Source: Pectinatus frisingensis | Lineage (GTDB): Bacteria > Bacillota > Negativicutes > Selenomonadales > Selenomonadaceae | DNA length: 64,000 nt | Direction of reading: 5' to 3' | Assembly: GCF_015732285.1 (NCBI RefSeq) | Contig: NZ_WIQU01000065.1 | Location: 9,058 to 73,057 of the forward strand | The notes under the pieces: generated by a model | Database searches by the model: none | What the model was told of the DNA's origin: nothing | Seen by the model: only the letters and a program-made list of their open reading frames with translations | Part shown: one piece after another, positions 53,325 to 63,823 of the stretch | How the letters are laid out: each line of letters begins with the position of its first letter | Position numbering within the stretch: position 1 is the first letter of the stretch | Program-made: the position numbers and the translations under genes

Positions 53325-56300
53325 GTGCCGAAAAAAAAATATCTAAAAAAAGTAATGGTAATCGGCTCCGGCCCAATAATAATAGGACAGGCTGCAGAAT
53401 TTGATTATGCCGGTTCACAAGCCTGTCGTGCACTTAAAGAAGAAGGCCTTGAAGTAGTTTTAGTCAACAGCAACCCGGCAACTATAATGACCGATACACA
53501 TATTGCTGACCGTGTCTATATAGAACCACTTACCGTAGATTTTTTAGAAGAAATAATCAGTAAGGAACGTCCTGATGGGCTTTTAGCCACATTAGGCGGT
53601 CAAGCAGGCCTTAATCTTGCCGTTCAATTATCTGAACACGGTATTTTAGAAAAATATAAAGTAGAATTGCTCGGTACACCGCTGAACGCCATAAAAAAAG
53701 CAGAAGATCGCGAACTATTTAAAGAAACTATGCAAAAACTCGGCGAGCCAATACCAGAAAGTACTATAGTCGACAATGTAGATGATGCGATAAAATTTGC
53801 TAATAAAATTGGTTATCCTATAATTGTCCGTCCAGCATATACAATGGGCGGTACCGGAGGCGGCATTGCCGATAAAGAAACCGATCTTAAGGAAATCGTT
53901 ATCCGCGGTCTCAAATACAGCATGATTGGTCAAGTACTGATTGAACGTTCTGTTGCCGGTTGGAAAGAAATAGAATATGAAGTAATACGTGATGGTAATG
54001 ATAACTGTATTACTGTATGCAATATGGAAAATTTTGACCCGGTCGGCGTGCATACGGGCGACAGTATTGTCGTAGCCCCCTCACAAACCCTGACCGATCA
54101 CGAATATCAAATGCTCCGGTCAGCTTCACTACGCATAATCCGTGAACTTGGTATTGAAGGCGGCTGCAACGCACAATACGCACTCGACAGCAAAACAAAC
54201 AATTATTATGTAATAGAAGTAAATCCCCGTGTCAGCAGATCTTCTGCGCTAGCCTCAAAAGCCACCGGATACCCAATAGCAAAAGTCTCGGCAAAAATAG
54301 CAATCGGCTACAATCTCGATGAAATCACCAATGCCGTAACCCAAAAAACCAAAGCCTGCTTTGAACCGGCTCTTGATTATTGCGTAGTCAAATTTCCCCG
54401 CTGGCCATTTGACAAATTTGTCTTAGCAGATCATACTCTCGGCACCCAGATGAAAGCAACGGGCGAAGTGATGTCCATCGACCGCAATTTTGAAGGTGCT
54501 ATATTAAAAGCCGTTCGTTCACTGGAAATAGGCGTTCATCGTCTCTCTATGGAACATATAGCACATTGGGATGACAACACCGTCCTCAAAAGTCTGTCAC
54601 TCATTAATGACGAACGTATTTTTGTCATTGCTGAAGCACTGCGACGCGATATCGCCGATGTAAACCAGATAAACGCCATAACCAAAATAGATAAATGGTT
54701 TATCGAAAAGATAAAAAACATCACTACTATCGAAAATCGTATCCTGCATGAAGAACTAACCAAGGAACTATTAGCAGCTGCCAAAAATGTTGGTCTTGCC
54801 GATCGCTCAATAGCCGAACTGACCGGTAAAACAATGCCACAGATAAGATTCATGCGCAAAAATGCTAATATCTTCCCATGTTATAAAATGGTTGATACCT
54901 GTGCAGCTGAATTTGAAGCAGCCACACCTTACTACTATTCAACTTTCCATGCCCAGGAAGATGAAGTGACTATTTCCAACAAAAGGAAGGTAATAGTACT
55001 AGGATCAGGTCCGATCAGAATTGGTCAGGGAGTAGAATTTGATTATTGCTCAGTTCACTCTGTGTGGGCTTTACGAAAAATGGGCATTGAAGCAATAATA
55101 ATAAACAACAATCCGGAAACAGTAAGTACTGACTTTGATATATCCGACCGACTCTATTTTGAACCATTGACCCCGGAAGATGTACTCAACATTATCGATA
55201 AGGAAAAACCGGAGGGAGTAATTGTTCAGTTTGGCGGTCAAACCGCCATAAATTTGGCTGGTGCACTGCAAAAAGCCGGTGTAAAAATACTCGGTACATC
55301 AGTAGATAATATTGATCGCGCTGAAGACAGGGAGAGGTTCGATGAATTGCTGGAAACAACACATATATTACGGCCTCGCGGTGAAAGTGTCACCACTGTG
55401 GAAGGTGCCGTAAAAGCTGCCGAAGATATCAGTTATCCCTGCGTTATCCGGCCTTCATATGTATTGGGCGGACGCGCTATGGAAATAGTTTATAATGAAG
55501 AAGAATTACGCGATTACATGGCTCGTGCCGTAAAAGTATCACCACAGCACCCAGTACTGATCGATCATTATATGGAAGGCCGTGAAGTCGAAGTTGACGC
55601 TATTTGCGATGGTACCGATGTAGTCATTCCCGGCATAATGGAACATATCGAACGCGCTGGGATTCATTCCGGTGACAGTATCGCTGTATATCCGCCGCAA
55701 ACATTATCTGCCAGAGTTATTTACACTATTGTGGATTACACCAGACGATTGGCTTTGGGACTCAATGTCAAAGGATTAATGAACGTACAATATGTAATTT
55801 TAAACGAACATGTTTATGTAATTGAAGTAAACCCGCGTTCCAGCCGTACCATTCCATTTCTCAGTAAAGTTACCAATGTCAATATGGTCTATGTAGCCAC
55901 ACGGGCAGCCTTAGGTCACACCCTGGCCGAAATGGGTTATCATTCTGGTCTTATCGCACCAAAGCCTTATGTAGCATTAAAAGCTCCTGTATTCTCTTTC
56001 GCTAAGATGCAGGATGTCGATATTTCTCTGGGGCCTGAAATGAAATCCACCGGAGAAGTAATGGGCATCGATTATCACTATTCACGGGCATTATATAAAG
56101 CCATAACCGGAGCTGGCATGAACATTCCCACTCACGGAACAATATTATTTACCGTTGCCGATAAAGATAAAGAAGAAGGACAGCAGCTTGCCAAAGCTTT
56201 CAGTGAACTTGGTTTTAAATTGGTAGCAACAAAGGGTACCGCACAATCTATAAAAAATGTTGGCATTGACGTCGATGTAGTTGGCAAGGTCCATGAAAGC

Positions 56301-56552
56301 AAAGGTGATATTTTAGAAATGATAAAAGACGGAAAAATAAATATGGTAATAAATACACTGACACCAGGTAAAACCTTTGCCAAAGACGGATTTAAAATAC
56401 GTCGTTCCACTGTCGAACACGGTATTGCCTGTTTAACTGCACTTGATACTGCATGGCAGGTCTTGCGCGTACTTTCTTTTATGCGGGAACGTCGTCTTGT
56501 CTACACTCTGGCATTACAGGATTATGTTGGTGGTGGTGATGATCTTGCATAG
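53325..56552 (+). CDS. carB: Carbamoyl-phosphate synthase large subunit
   Basis: This 1075-residue protein has two ATP-grasp halves. The first (about 1-400) contains [18 protein letters not shown] and phosphorylates bicarbonate. The second (about 555-935) contains [18 protein letters not shown] and phosphorylates carbamate. A C-terminal MGS-like domain (about 940-1065) is where UMP or ornithine act in other bacteria. The GTG start at 53325 follows AGGGGG. It ends the operon; pyrD, pyrE, pyrF and pyrK must be elsewhere. Confidence 0.96.
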   Translation: MPKKKYLKKVMVIGSGPIIIGQAAEFDYAGSQACRALKEEGLEVVLVNSNPATIMTDTHIADRVYIEPLTVDFLEEIISKERPDGLLATLGGQAGLNLAVQLSEHGILEKYKVELLGTPLNAIKKAEDRELFKETMQKLGEPIPESTIVDNVDDAIKFANKIGYPIIVRPAYTMGGTGGGIADKETDLKEIVIRGLKYSMIGQVLIERSVAGWKEIEYEVIRDGNDNCITVCNMENFDPVGVHTGDSIVVAPSQTLTDHEYQMLRSASLRIIRELGIEGGCNAQYALDSKTNNYYVIEVNPRVSRSSALASKATGYPIAKVSAKIAIGYNLDEITNAVTQKTKACFEPALDYCVVKFPRWPFDKFVLADHTLGTQMKATGEVMSIDRNFEGAILKAVRSLEIGVHRLSMEHIAHWDDNTVLKSLSLINDERIFVIAEALRRDIADVNQINAITKIDKWFIEKIKNITTIENRILHEELTKELLAAAKNVGLADRSIAELTGKTMPQIRFMRKNANIFPCYKMVDTCAAEFEAATPYYYSTFHAQEDEVTISNKRKVIVLGSGPIRIGQGVEFDYCSVHSVWALRKMGIEAIIINNNPETVSTDFDISDRLYFEPLTPEDVLNIIDKEKPEGVIVQFGGQTAINLAGALQKAGVKILGTSVDNIDRAEDRERFDELLETTHILRPRGESVTTVEGAVKAAEDISYPCVIRPSYVLGGRAMEIVYNEEELRDYMARAVKVSPQHPVLIDHYMEGREVEVDAICDGTDVVIPGIMEHIERAGIHSGDSIAVYPPQTLSARVIYTIVDYTRRLALGLNVKGLMNVQYVILNEHVYVIEVNPRSSRTIPFLSKVTNVNMVYVATRAALGHTLAEMGYHSGLIAPKPYVALKAPVFSFAKMQDVDISLGPEMKSTGEVMGIDYHYSRALYKAITGAGMNIPTHGTILFTVADKDKEEGQQLAKAFSELGFKLVATKGTAQSIKNVGIDVDVVGKVHESKGDILEMIKDGKINMVINTLTPGKTFAKDGFKIRRSTVEHGIACLTALDTAWQVLRVLSFMRERRLVYTLALQDYVGGGDDLA

Positions 56553-56630
56553 GTTATCCCTAAAAATCATATAATTAACTTATGCAGATCATAAACTTCA
56601 TTTAAATAAACTACAAAAGTTCAAACCTGA

Positions 56631-56687
56631 TATAAAATATCCCGGTCATTACATTAATAAATAATGTAATGACCGGGATATTTTATA
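56631..56687. terminator. Bidirectional terminator between carB and uraA
   Basis: Bases 56631-56655 and 56663-56687 are perfect inverted repeats of 25 bp with a 7-base loop. The stem has a GC core (CCCGGTCATT) and A/T-rich base, so it ends both the carB and uraA transcripts. Confidence 0.93.
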
Positions 56688-56713
56688 TACCTGTTTATAC
56701 TATATAAACATCA

Positions 56714-57985
56714 TTAATTTTTATTATCTATATTAAGCTTTTCAAATATTCCAAAGCACATACTTAAAACAATGGCAGTGACTGTTGCCAATCCCATGCC
56801 TTTAAGTTGCACAGGTCCGATAATAAGCGTTGCTCCGCTCAATCCGCTTATCAGGGTAACTGCCGTCAATATCATATTTTTTGATTTAGTATAATCCACC
56901 TTTTTTTCAATCAATATACGAATTCCCGAGCAGGCAATTATACCAAATAATAATATGCTCACTCCCCCCATCACCGGAACAGGAATGGCATGAATAATCG
57001 CGGCAATTTTCCCAATAAAAGAAAACACAATAGCAAATATTGCCGCTCCACCGATCACCCATACACTATAGACACGAGTTATCGCCATCACTCCCATATT
57101 TTCTCCATATGTAGTATTTGGTGTAGATCCAACAAACCCAGAAATTATATTAGAAAGTCCGTCAGCAAATAAAGATCGATGCAGACCGGGATCTTTTATT
57201 AAATCACGATGCACAATGCTGCCGGTCACAAATAAATGTCCGATATGTTCTGCAAAAACGACGAATAATGCCGGTAATATCATCATTATTGCGCTGAGAT
57301 TAAAATGTGGTTCATAAAATGTAGGAACACAAAACCATGGCGCACTTTGTACTCCTGACCAATCGACAATTCCAAGGAAAAATGAAATTATATAACCGGC
57401 TACAACACCAATGAGAACCGGAATTATTCCAATAAAACCACGCCCCAAAACTGAAGCCAAAATAGTAATTATCAAGGTGAGTCCTGATGCAATCATTGCC
57501 AAATGATTAGGAATATTAGATGCAGATGATGAATTTCCCATAAATCCTGCCATAGTGAGTGCAAGCGGTGCAAGCTCCAAGCCTATTACACTTACCACAG
57601 ATCCCATCGCTGCCGGCGGTAAAACAAAATCAATCCATTTTGTGCCAACCTTGCCGATAATTAATGATAAAATGATAAATGATATCCCAAAAGCAATAAA
57701 TCCACCCTGCGCATCACCATAACTCATGCCGGCTGTTCCGATTACTGCTAAAACCGGTGAAATAAATGCGAAACTTGATCCCAAATAAGCCGGCAGCCGA
57801 CCTTTACAAATTACCAAATATAAAATAGTCCCTACGCCGTTCATAAATAATGCCGTAGCCGGATTTACCTTAAGCAAAAATGGAACCAGTACAGTCGAAC
57901 CAAACATAGCAAATAAATGCTGCAGGCTGAGCGGTATCCCTTCCAATAAAGGCACCCGCTCTTCGACATCATAATACTTTTTCAT
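56714..57985 (-). CDS. uraA: Uracil permease, NCS2 family
   Basis: This 423-residue membrane protein is a nucleobase-proton symporter of the UraA branch. The N-terminus (VPLLEGIPLSLQHLFAMFGSTVLVPFLL), the GSSFAFISPV segment and the GSTPNTTYGENMGVMAITRV segment are diagnostic. About 12-14 membrane segments are visible. It converges on the pyr operon, so uracil uptake and de novo synthesis sit side by side. GGATGTAGGAAG precedes the ATG, and a structured leader lies upstream. Confidence 0.92.
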   Translation of the reverse strand: MKKYYDVEERVPLLEGIPLSLQHLFAMFGSTVLVPFLLKVNPATALFMNGVGTILYLVICKGRLPAYLGSSFAFISPVLAVIGTAGMSYGDAQGGFIAFGISFIILSLIIGKVGTKWIDFVLPPAAMGSVVSVIGLELAPLALTMAGFMGNSSSASNIPNHLAMIASGLTLIITILASVLGRGFIGIIPVLIGVVAGYIISFFLGIVDWSGVQSAPWFCVPTFYEPHFNLSAIMMILPALFVVFAEHIGHLFVTGSIVHRDLIKDPGLHRSLFADGLSNIISGFVGSTPNTTYGENMGVMAITRVYSVWVIGGAAIFAIVFSFIGKIAAIIHAIPVPVMGGVSILLFGIIACSGIRILIEKKVDYTKSKNMILTAVTLISGLSGATLIIGPVQLKGMGLATVTAIVLSMCFGIFEKLNIDNKN

Positions 57986-58051
57986 CTTCCTACATCCTTT
58001 ATAAAGTTTTATTGGTGAATTACAGATAAATTACCTTATTACAATACAATT

Positions 58052-58099
58052 GCCCTGGAGTGAGCGGTAAATCACTTATCCCAAGGCATTCTTATTATA
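58052..58099 (-). promoter_or_regulatory. uraA promoter box and 5' leader hairpin
   Basis: A minus-strand TATAAT lies at 58094-58099. Immediately downstream, GCCTTGG and CCAGGGC (58081-58087 with 58052-58058) pair, and inside them AGTGA pairs with TCACT around an 8-base loop, leaving an asymmetric GATA bulge. The hairpin would be at the very 5' end of the uraA mRNA. It does not match the PyrR site and no T run follows. Confidence 0.5.
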
Positions 58100-58174
58100 A
58101 AATTAACATATTCACCTTATTCATTCTGCCACAACAACAGTAAAATTACAAGGTACATCAAAATTCCATAAAAC

Positions 58175-58996
58175 TTATTCTATGCTAATTCCCGCATTTT
58201 GGCTGCCCATTTTATAACCATTAATGTCAAAGGTTACAAATGTAAACCCTAGTTCACTTAATTCCTTATATATTTCAGAACGCAGTTTTTTTGACATTAA
58301 CTTAGGCATTTCGTCCGGCATGACTTCAATACGTGCTAAATCGCCATGATGGCGCACCCGTAATTGTCCTTCCACATACTTATGAAGAAATTTTTCTGCC
58401 TGTTCCACTTGATCAAGACGCTCAGGTGTCAATTTCAACCCATATGATAAACGGGAAGCAAGACATGCCTGGCTTGGTTTATTCCAAACAGGCAGGGCAA
58501 ACTTCTTAGCTAATGCACGGATCTCTCTTTTCCCCATACCAACTTCTAAATACGGTGATTTCACCATATCTGACAATTCCTCAACAGCTTTCATACCAGG
58601 GCGATAATCGCCCTTATCATCTAGATTTGACCCTTCAATTACATACCTAAACCCATTTGCCCTGGCCCAGCTACACATATTAGTAAACCTGAATTTCTTG
58701 CAGTAGTAACAACGATATTTGTCATTAGCTGCAATCTCCGGTACACCAACATCATCACTATTCATCAAAATGTGTTTTATTCCTATCATGCCCGCCACCT
58801 TAACAGCATCCTGCTTCTCACTATCCTGCAGCAGTGGTGAATCAGCCGTAATGGCCACAGCATTATTCTCCAATGCCAGATAGGCAGCCTGGGTAAGCAA
58901 TGAACTATCTACCCCACCGGAAAAAGCAATGACTAATTTTCCATAACCACGTAATATATTGATCAATTCATCGAACTTATCCATACAGCACCCCAT
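58175..58996 (-). CDS. larE: ATP-dependent sacrificial sulfur transferase LarE
   Basis: This 273-residue PP-loop enzyme gives its own cysteine sulfur to build the nickel-pincer nucleotide cofactor first known in lactate racemase. The PP-loop SGGVDSS is at 26-32. Cys178 in SQACLASR aligns with the sacrificial cysteine of the Lactiplantibacillus enzyme. Cys96 and Cys99 (CYYC) are additional, raising the possibility of a cluster-bearing form that reuses external sulfur, as reported for some LarE proteins. larA, larB and larC are absent from the window. Confidence 0.88.
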   Translation of the reverse strand: MGCCMDKFDELINILRGYGKLVIAFSGGVDSSLLTQAAYLALENNAVAITADSPLLQDSEKQDAVKVAGMIGIKHILMNSDDVGVPEIAANDKYRCYYCKKFRFTNMCSWARANGFRYVIEGSNLDDKGDYRPGMKAVEELSDMVKSPYLEVGMGKREIRALAKKFALPVWNKPSQACLASRLSYGLKLTPERLDQVEQAEKFLHKYVEGQLRVRHHGDLARIEVMPDEMPKLMSKKLRSEIYKELSELGFTFVTFDINGYKMGSQNAGISIE

Positions 58997-59285
58997 AACT
59001 TACCTTTTATTTTAACCATCCAGATACTTTTATAAAATTCATGCCAGACAATGACTATTATAATTATAAATAATAGTATTTCCACATTTTTAACAACACC
59101 TTATGTACTATTATAGCAAAACTCACCTATATTTTATAGAGATTAAAAGTAACCCATTATTTATAGATAATAGCAAAATCAAAAAAGTTTACACGGATTT
59201 TACTTTTTCTTAAAAAAAATCAGCTGCATTTATGTTAGCGTAATAAGGGAATTTAAATCCAGCCCTTAAATAGCAGGTGAATATA

Positions 59286-60992
59286 TTGAAAATAAAGCTC
59301 CGTTTGACAATAACTTTTGCCATCATTATCTTATTTACCGCTTTTGTCGGTATCTATGCTGGTTTTTGCCTAAAAACAGTTAATAATTATTTACAGACTA
59401 TGGCCAATTCCAATCTGCCGCGTATGACTGCAATGCAAGAAACTGTGCGTTTAATTGAAGCCTATCACGCAACCACATATAAACTGCTTTGGTATCGAAA
59501 AAGCAGCCATTTCTCACAGCAAAATGAAAACTATATCATTAAAGATCTAAATGAATATTCTCAAGAAATAGATGACAAAATAACTAAAATGAAAAATTTC
59601 CCCAATGAAAGTCAGTTGGCAAACATCAGTGACATGGCAGCTACCTGGCAAAATTATAAAACAACTACTGCCACGGCAATAATCAACAATAAAATCGATG
59701 ATTCTGCCGAAAAAGAACTATCCAATACAGGTAGTATTGGCAAATATTACAGTAGTTTATTGACACAGGCAGAAGAATTCAAACAACTTAATGAGGGCTA
59801 TGTAAACATAGCCGTAAATGACAGCAATATCAAATATAAAGAAGCAATTACTGCCGTAATTGTTTCAGTGCTGCTATCTATACTCGTAACAATAGTCATC
59901 GCAGCTTCATTCGGTCGTTATTTTAATAAATTTGTCAATAGTTTTCTTTATGTCAGCAATCAAAATGCTTCCGGTAACCTTCGTGAACATTTAGACATCA
60001 CCGGTAAAGATGAATTTTCAATGATAGCTGCATCATATAATATCATGTTAAACAAAATATGTATATTAATAAAAAACATACAGCAAATAACGTTAAAAGT
60101 ATCAGATATTTCCAGCCAGATAACAGTTATTGCCTCCCAATCAGCACAAATGATAAATCAGTTTGTAAACTCTTCCGTAACAACTGCTGGCTCCATCAAA
60201 GAACAGACAATCAATGTCACCAACACCGTACAAGTTGTCAATAAGATGGTTAAAAATATGGCTCAAATATCAAATCAAACTGAACAATCGGTGGCTAAAG
60301 CAGAAGAATCTGCCCAAATCGCCAATATCGGTGACAATTCCATCAGGCAGACGGTACAGCAAATGTCTTCCATTTCCACCACCAATGAAAAATTAGTCTG
60401 TCGAATAAATACTCTCAATGAGAATTTGTCACAAATAGTCAAAATAATCGACACAATAGCCAATATTGCAAAGCAAACCGATCTTTTGGCACTTAATGCA
60501 GCGATTGAAGCCACCCATGCCGGTGAATATGGTACCGGCTTTACCGTAGTAGCCAGTGAAATCAGGGATTTAGCCGAACAATCAAAGACAGCTGCCCAGC
60601 GAATTGAAAAAATAATACTCTCTATATGTGAAATGACCGATAAAACCACTGAATTAATGATGTTGAACAGCAAAGAAATCAACATTGGCAGTGCTGATGT
60701 CAATAATTCAGGAAAATCTTTTCAAAAATTGCTGTCCATAAGCAGCGAAATGTCTTCACAAATAAAACTGATTGCCCAGAACATAACTGAGTTAACCGAT
60801 TCCTCCCACCATGTGATCAAAAAAGTAAACCATATGCATGAAGAAATAAATGATGTCAATTTACAGGTACAATCCGCTTCAAATTCAATTCAGCAGCAAT
60901 CATCATCACTGGAAGCAATAAGTTCAGCAAGTAATTCTCTTGCTGCCATAACCGAAGAGCTTACCGACAAAGTAAAACAATTTCAAATCTAA
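59286..60992 (+). CDS. Methyl-accepting chemotaxis protein with four-helix-bundle-type sensor
   Basis: This 568-residue chemoreceptor has membrane segments at about 7-29 and 188-210, enclosing an all-helical extracellular region that looks like a 4HB_MCP domain. A HAMP domain (about 211-265) and a cytoplasmic signalling domain (about 280-568) follow. The signalling tip reads [25 protein letters not shown], a divergent form of [17 protein letters not shown] use the TTG at 59286, five bases after AGGTGA; a GTG nine bases earlier is within that site. No che genes are nearby. The ligand is unknown. Confidence 0.88.
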   Translation: MKIKLRLTITFAIIILFTAFVGIYAGFCLKTVNNYLQTMANSNLPRMTAMQETVRLIEAYHATTYKLLWYRKSSHFSQQNENYIIKDLNEYSQEIDDKITKMKNFPNESQLANISDMAATWQNYKTTTATAIINNKIDDSAEKELSNTGSIGKYYSSLLTQAEEFKQLNEGYVNIAVNDSNIKYKEAITAVIVSVLLSILVTIVIAASFGRYFNKFVNSFLYVSNQNASGNLREHLDITGKDEFSMIAASYNIMLNKICILIKNIQQITLKVSDISSQITVIASQSAQMINQFVNSSVTTAGSIKEQTINVTNTVQVVNKMVKNMAQISNQTEQSVAKAEESAQIANIGDNSIRQTVQQMSSISTTNEKLVCRINTLNENLSQIVKIIDTIANIAKQTDLLALNAAIEATHAGEYGTGFTVVASEIRDLAEQSKTAAQRIEKIILSICEMTDKTTELMMLNSKEINIGSADVNNSGKSFQKLLSISSEMSSQIKLIAQNITELTDSSHHVIKKVNHMHEEINDVNLQVQSASNSIQQQSSSLEAISSASNSLAAITEELTDKVKQFQI

Positions 60993-61062
60993 TATTTTCT
61001 CTACTATTGAATCCCTTCAGCAAACTTTGCAGTATGCAGGTGAATTGCCAATTTATTTGTGC

Positions 61063-61068
61063 TATACT
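61063..61068 (+). promoter_or_regulatory. Extended -10 promoter of the small secreted gene
   Basis: TATACT at 61063-61068 is preceded by TGC, an extended -10 element. No consensus -35 is present. The start codon is 50 bases on. Confidence 0.45.
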
Positions 61069-61117
61069 ACCCCTAAGCAATAAAATAATCCAATTAGTGA
61101 GAGTGGGGAAACAGTAT

Positions 61118-61615
61118 ATGAATAAAAAATTCCTGGCCGCTGTATTTATTTTTGTTTTTTCATTAACAGCTTTTGCTTCAGCAGAACCGCGCTGGCAAAA
61201 AATAATAACCACAGATCAATATAGATATTATTTTGATACATTGACTATTTCATATGGTAAAACCGTTCCTAAAAACGAACGAGATGATATAAAAACAGAC
61301 CGAAACATAATAGATTTTAATGCTCAAAAAATTTATTGGAATCCACAGGATATGGTTAAAACATTACAGCAGATCGATAATCATACAGACTGGTCCACAC
61401 TTTCCTATTCTGTTGGACACTACCAATATGATAAGAAAAATAAAAAATTATTCCAAGGCAATATTTCATTTTTCGATGCTAACGGTATGTTGATTGGTGC
61501 CATCAACCGCAGCATATGGCAGGATATAATTTTAGGCAGTGATGAGGAAAAAATATACAATTATTTAGTAGAATATGCCAAAAAACACAATCAGGAATTA
61601 ACAACCCGTTCATGA
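61118..61615 (+). CDS. Small secreted protein of unknown function
   Basis: I do not recognise this 165-residue protein. It has a clear signal peptide (MNKKF, hydrophobic 5-17, cleavage near ASA-EP at 22-23), so it is exported. The mature part is a single domain with alternating beta and aromatic residues (YRYYFDTLTISYG, IYWNPQDMVKTLQQ) and no cysteines or enzyme motif. The ATG at 61118 follows GTGGGG; an upstream in-frame ATG gives an implausible N-terminus. It sits between two chemoreceptor genes with its own promoter. Confidence 0.75.
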   Translation: MNKKFLAAVFIFVFSLTAFASAEPRWQKIITTDQYRYYFDTLTISYGKTVPKNERDDIKTDRNIIDFNAQKIYWNPQDMVKTLQQIDNHTDWSTLSYSVGHYQYDKKNKKLFQGNISFFDANGMLIGAINRSIWQDIILGSDEEKIYNYLVEYAKKHNQELTTRS

Positions 61616-61627
61616 AATTTTTAATAA

Positions 61628-61769
61628 AAAATGGAGCTGTCGCACAAACGACATCGATCTCATAAAAATGCAATTTATCACCACTTTAACGGTCTTCCGT
61701 CCGCATATAAGGGGATATGATATTACAATATTTATGAATGAAAATGTTTGCATACGACAGCCCCATTTT
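61628..61769. repeat. Long imperfect palindrome, copy 2 (possible MITE or bidirectional terminator)
   Basis: AAAATGGAGCTGTCG (61628-61642) and CGACAGCCCCATTTT (61755-61769) pair with one mismatch. Inner blocks TCATAAA (61660-61666) and TTTATGA (61731-61737) also pair, and a small hairpin ACGG-TCTT-CCGT sits at the centre. The right end stops one base before the stop codon of the minus-strand chemoreceptor gene. Copy 1 at 9914-10056 shares the order and spacing of blocks. Confidence 0.72.
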
Positions 61770-61770
61770 C

Positions 61771-63765
61771 TTACATATTGACTTTAAATACATTAGTAGC
61801 CGATTGTAATTCCTGAGCCATTTGAGCCAGACTCTGACTTGCTGAAGTTATCTCATCCATAGATGCCAGCTGCTGCTGCGCCGCTGCTGAAACCATTTGT
61901 GATTCATCAGAATTTGTCTTGCTTATATTGTCAATTGATTTTATTGACATATTAAGTTTTTCACTGTTATCGGCAATCTGTTGCAATGAAGTATGAATAT
62001 TTTTTATTCCCTTGCTGCTGGTATGGATTAAATCGGCTATCGATTTCAAACTATTGCCCACAATCCCAACACTTGCCACACCATCTTTTACCTTTTCGTT
62101 CCCGGTCATCATGGCCTGTACAGCCGATTCAGTGTCTTTTTGAACCATATTGATTTCTTCAGCAATTTTCTGTGCTGCCTGCTGCACTTCTTCTGCCAGC
62201 TTACGTACTTCTTCAGCAACTACAGCAAATCCCCGCCCCTGTTCTCCAGCGCGAGCTGCTTCAATAGCGGCATTTAACGCCAATAAATTAGTTTGTGATG
62301 CTATACCTGAAATAGTATCGGTTATCTGACCAATATGTTTTGATTGTTCACCAAGTTTTACTATTACACTGGTTGAATTTTGTACAGCTTTTTCTATTTC
62401 TTCCATATTCCTAACCATAGAATCAACATCACGGCTGCCTTTATCAGCATGTTCTGCTACTTGAGTAGATTCATTCGCAACCTCAACACTATTGTTTACA
62501 ATTTCCTCAATTGTTTTATTTACATGAGCAACTGTAGCAGCCACTTCATTGGTAGACTCGGTCTGCCTATTGGTTCCATCAGCGACTTTTGTTATCGATA
62601 CTGCCACCTGGTTAGCCGCCTGCGTAGTTTGGGCCGCACTTGCTGTAAGCTCTTCGCTTGACGCTGCTATAGTATCGGATTTTTCTTGAACCTTTTTAAT
62701 CAAAGAATACAGTTCATTACGCATCTTATTAAAATCTTTTCCCAAAATAGCTATTTCATCATGTCCGGTTATCTCTATTTTTTGAGTAAAATCACCTGCA
62801 GCTATTTTTTCTACATGTCCGGATAATACCTGTAATGGCAAGGTTATACGCTTAGCGACCATCCGTGTTACTACCAATACTATCAACAAAGCCAATACTG
62901 TGCCAATAATAAATATCCATCTGAGTGCAATAAGTGGTGCATAAATTACAGCTGTAGGTATATTTACTCCTAACAGCCATTTTGTCGCAGGTATCTTTTC
63001 ATATACCAACAAATTTTCTTGTCCATTCATAGAGTATGTAACAATACCACTATTTTGGTTATCGATATTCGCATTACCAAGAGCTGTATTAAGCGGTGCT
63101 AATTCGTCAACTTGTTTGATGTCTTTATCTACAAAATCTTTGTTCGGATAAGCCATTATTGTACCCTTATCATTGAGCAAAAAAGCATTGCTGTCCTCAA
63201 ACGGATGTATTTCGCTGACGTTTTTCAGTAACGTATCAATTAACACGTCTTCCGACAAAACACCATTTACTTGTCCTGCATTATTTTTTATCGGCATGCT
63301 TATCGATATGGCAATTTTTTTAGTAATTGCATCTGAGTAGGGTTCACTAAATGTCAGATTTCCCGCTGTCATCGCATCTTTATACCATGAACGAGTACGC
63401 GCATCAAAACCAGCCGGCGGTGTCCATCCCGAGCCATCAATTATTGCCCCATCCGCCGCCGTACCAAAATAAAAATCGCTAATATCCTCATCTGCTTCCT
63501 TAATTCCGCTTACCATTGGAAATGTCACCGACTCGTTACCAGTCAATTGATGTATTGTTGCTGCTTTTGTCCTTAATATCGCAGCTTTGTTAGTCAGCCA
63601 ACCATTAAGCTTGTTACTATAAGAATCCATCGTTGCTGCTGCTTTTCCTTCTATCTGATTTTTTAAAGCCCGTTCGGCATAAAAATATGCCACACAAGAA
63701 ATTACTACTATAATTGCAGTCATCAACACAGAAAATATAACCGTTAATTTTTTTTCTAGATTCAT
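61771..63765 (-). CDS. Methyl-accepting chemotaxis protein with dCache amino-acid-type sensor
   Basis: This 664-residue chemoreceptor has membrane segments at about 8-30 and 275-298. Between them is a dCache sensor in which Arg125, Trp127, Tyr128, Tyr143, Asp145 and Asp173 match the amino-acid-binding motif known from PctA-type receptors; the first motif tyrosine is Phe120. A HAMP domain and signalling domain follow, with the canonical tip [25 protein letters not shown]. The start at 63765 lies seven bases past GGAG. It probably senses amino acids or relatives. Confidence 0.92.
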   Translation of the reverse strand: MNLEKKLTVIFSVLMTAIIVVISCVAYFYAERALKNQIEGKAAATMDSYSNKLNGWLTNKAAILRTKAATIHQLTGNESVTFPMVSGIKEADEDISDFYFGTAADGAIIDGSGWTPPAGFDARTRSWYKDAMTAGNLTFSEPYSDAITKKIAISISMPIKNNAGQVNGVLSEDVLIDTLLKNVSEIHPFEDSNAFLLNDKGTIMAYPNKDFVDKDIKQVDELAPLNTALGNANIDNQNSGIVTYSMNGQENLLVYEKIPATKWLLGVNIPTAVIYAPLIALRWIFIIGTVLALLIVLVVTRMVAKRITLPLQVLSGHVEKIAAGDFTQKIEITGHDEIAILGKDFNKMRNELYSLIKKVQEKSDTIAASSEELTASAAQTTQAANQVAVSITKVADGTNRQTESTNEVAATVAHVNKTIEEIVNNSVEVANESTQVAEHADKGSRDVDSMVRNMEEIEKAVQNSTSVIVKLGEQSKHIGQITDTISGIASQTNLLALNAAIEAARAGEQGRGFAVVAEEVRKLAEEVQQAAQKIAEEINMVQKDTESAVQAMMTGNEKVKDGVASVGIVGNSLKSIADLIHTSSKGIKNIHTSLQQIADNSEKLNMSIKSIDNISKTNSDESQMVSAAAQQQLASMDEITSASQSLAQMAQELQSATNVFKVNM

Positions 63766-63795
63766 CATTCGTCTCCACCAATCCATTGTAATAAA

Positions 63796-63823
63796 AAGAC
63801 TCGGACATATTCGTCCAAGTCTT
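63796..63823 (-). terminator. Terminator-like hairpin in the chemoreceptor leader
   Basis: AAGACT (63796-63801) with AGTCTT (63818-63823) and GGAC with GTCC inside form a stem around a 6-base loop. On the minus strand TTTTTATTA follows. It ends about 30 bases before the receptor start, leaving little room for a promoter after it, so it is either an attenuator in the leader or the terminator of a gene beyond the window. The rest up to 64000 is AT-rich and shows no gene. Confidence 0.6.

Noticed and set aside
53715-56410. Several minus-strand frames of 60-112 codons inside carB
   Set aside because: They are shadows of a highly conserved gene without start signals.
61007-61117. N-terminal extension of the 165-residue secreted protein
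   Set aside because: The extension lacks a ribosome site and would bury a typical signal peptide in the interior.
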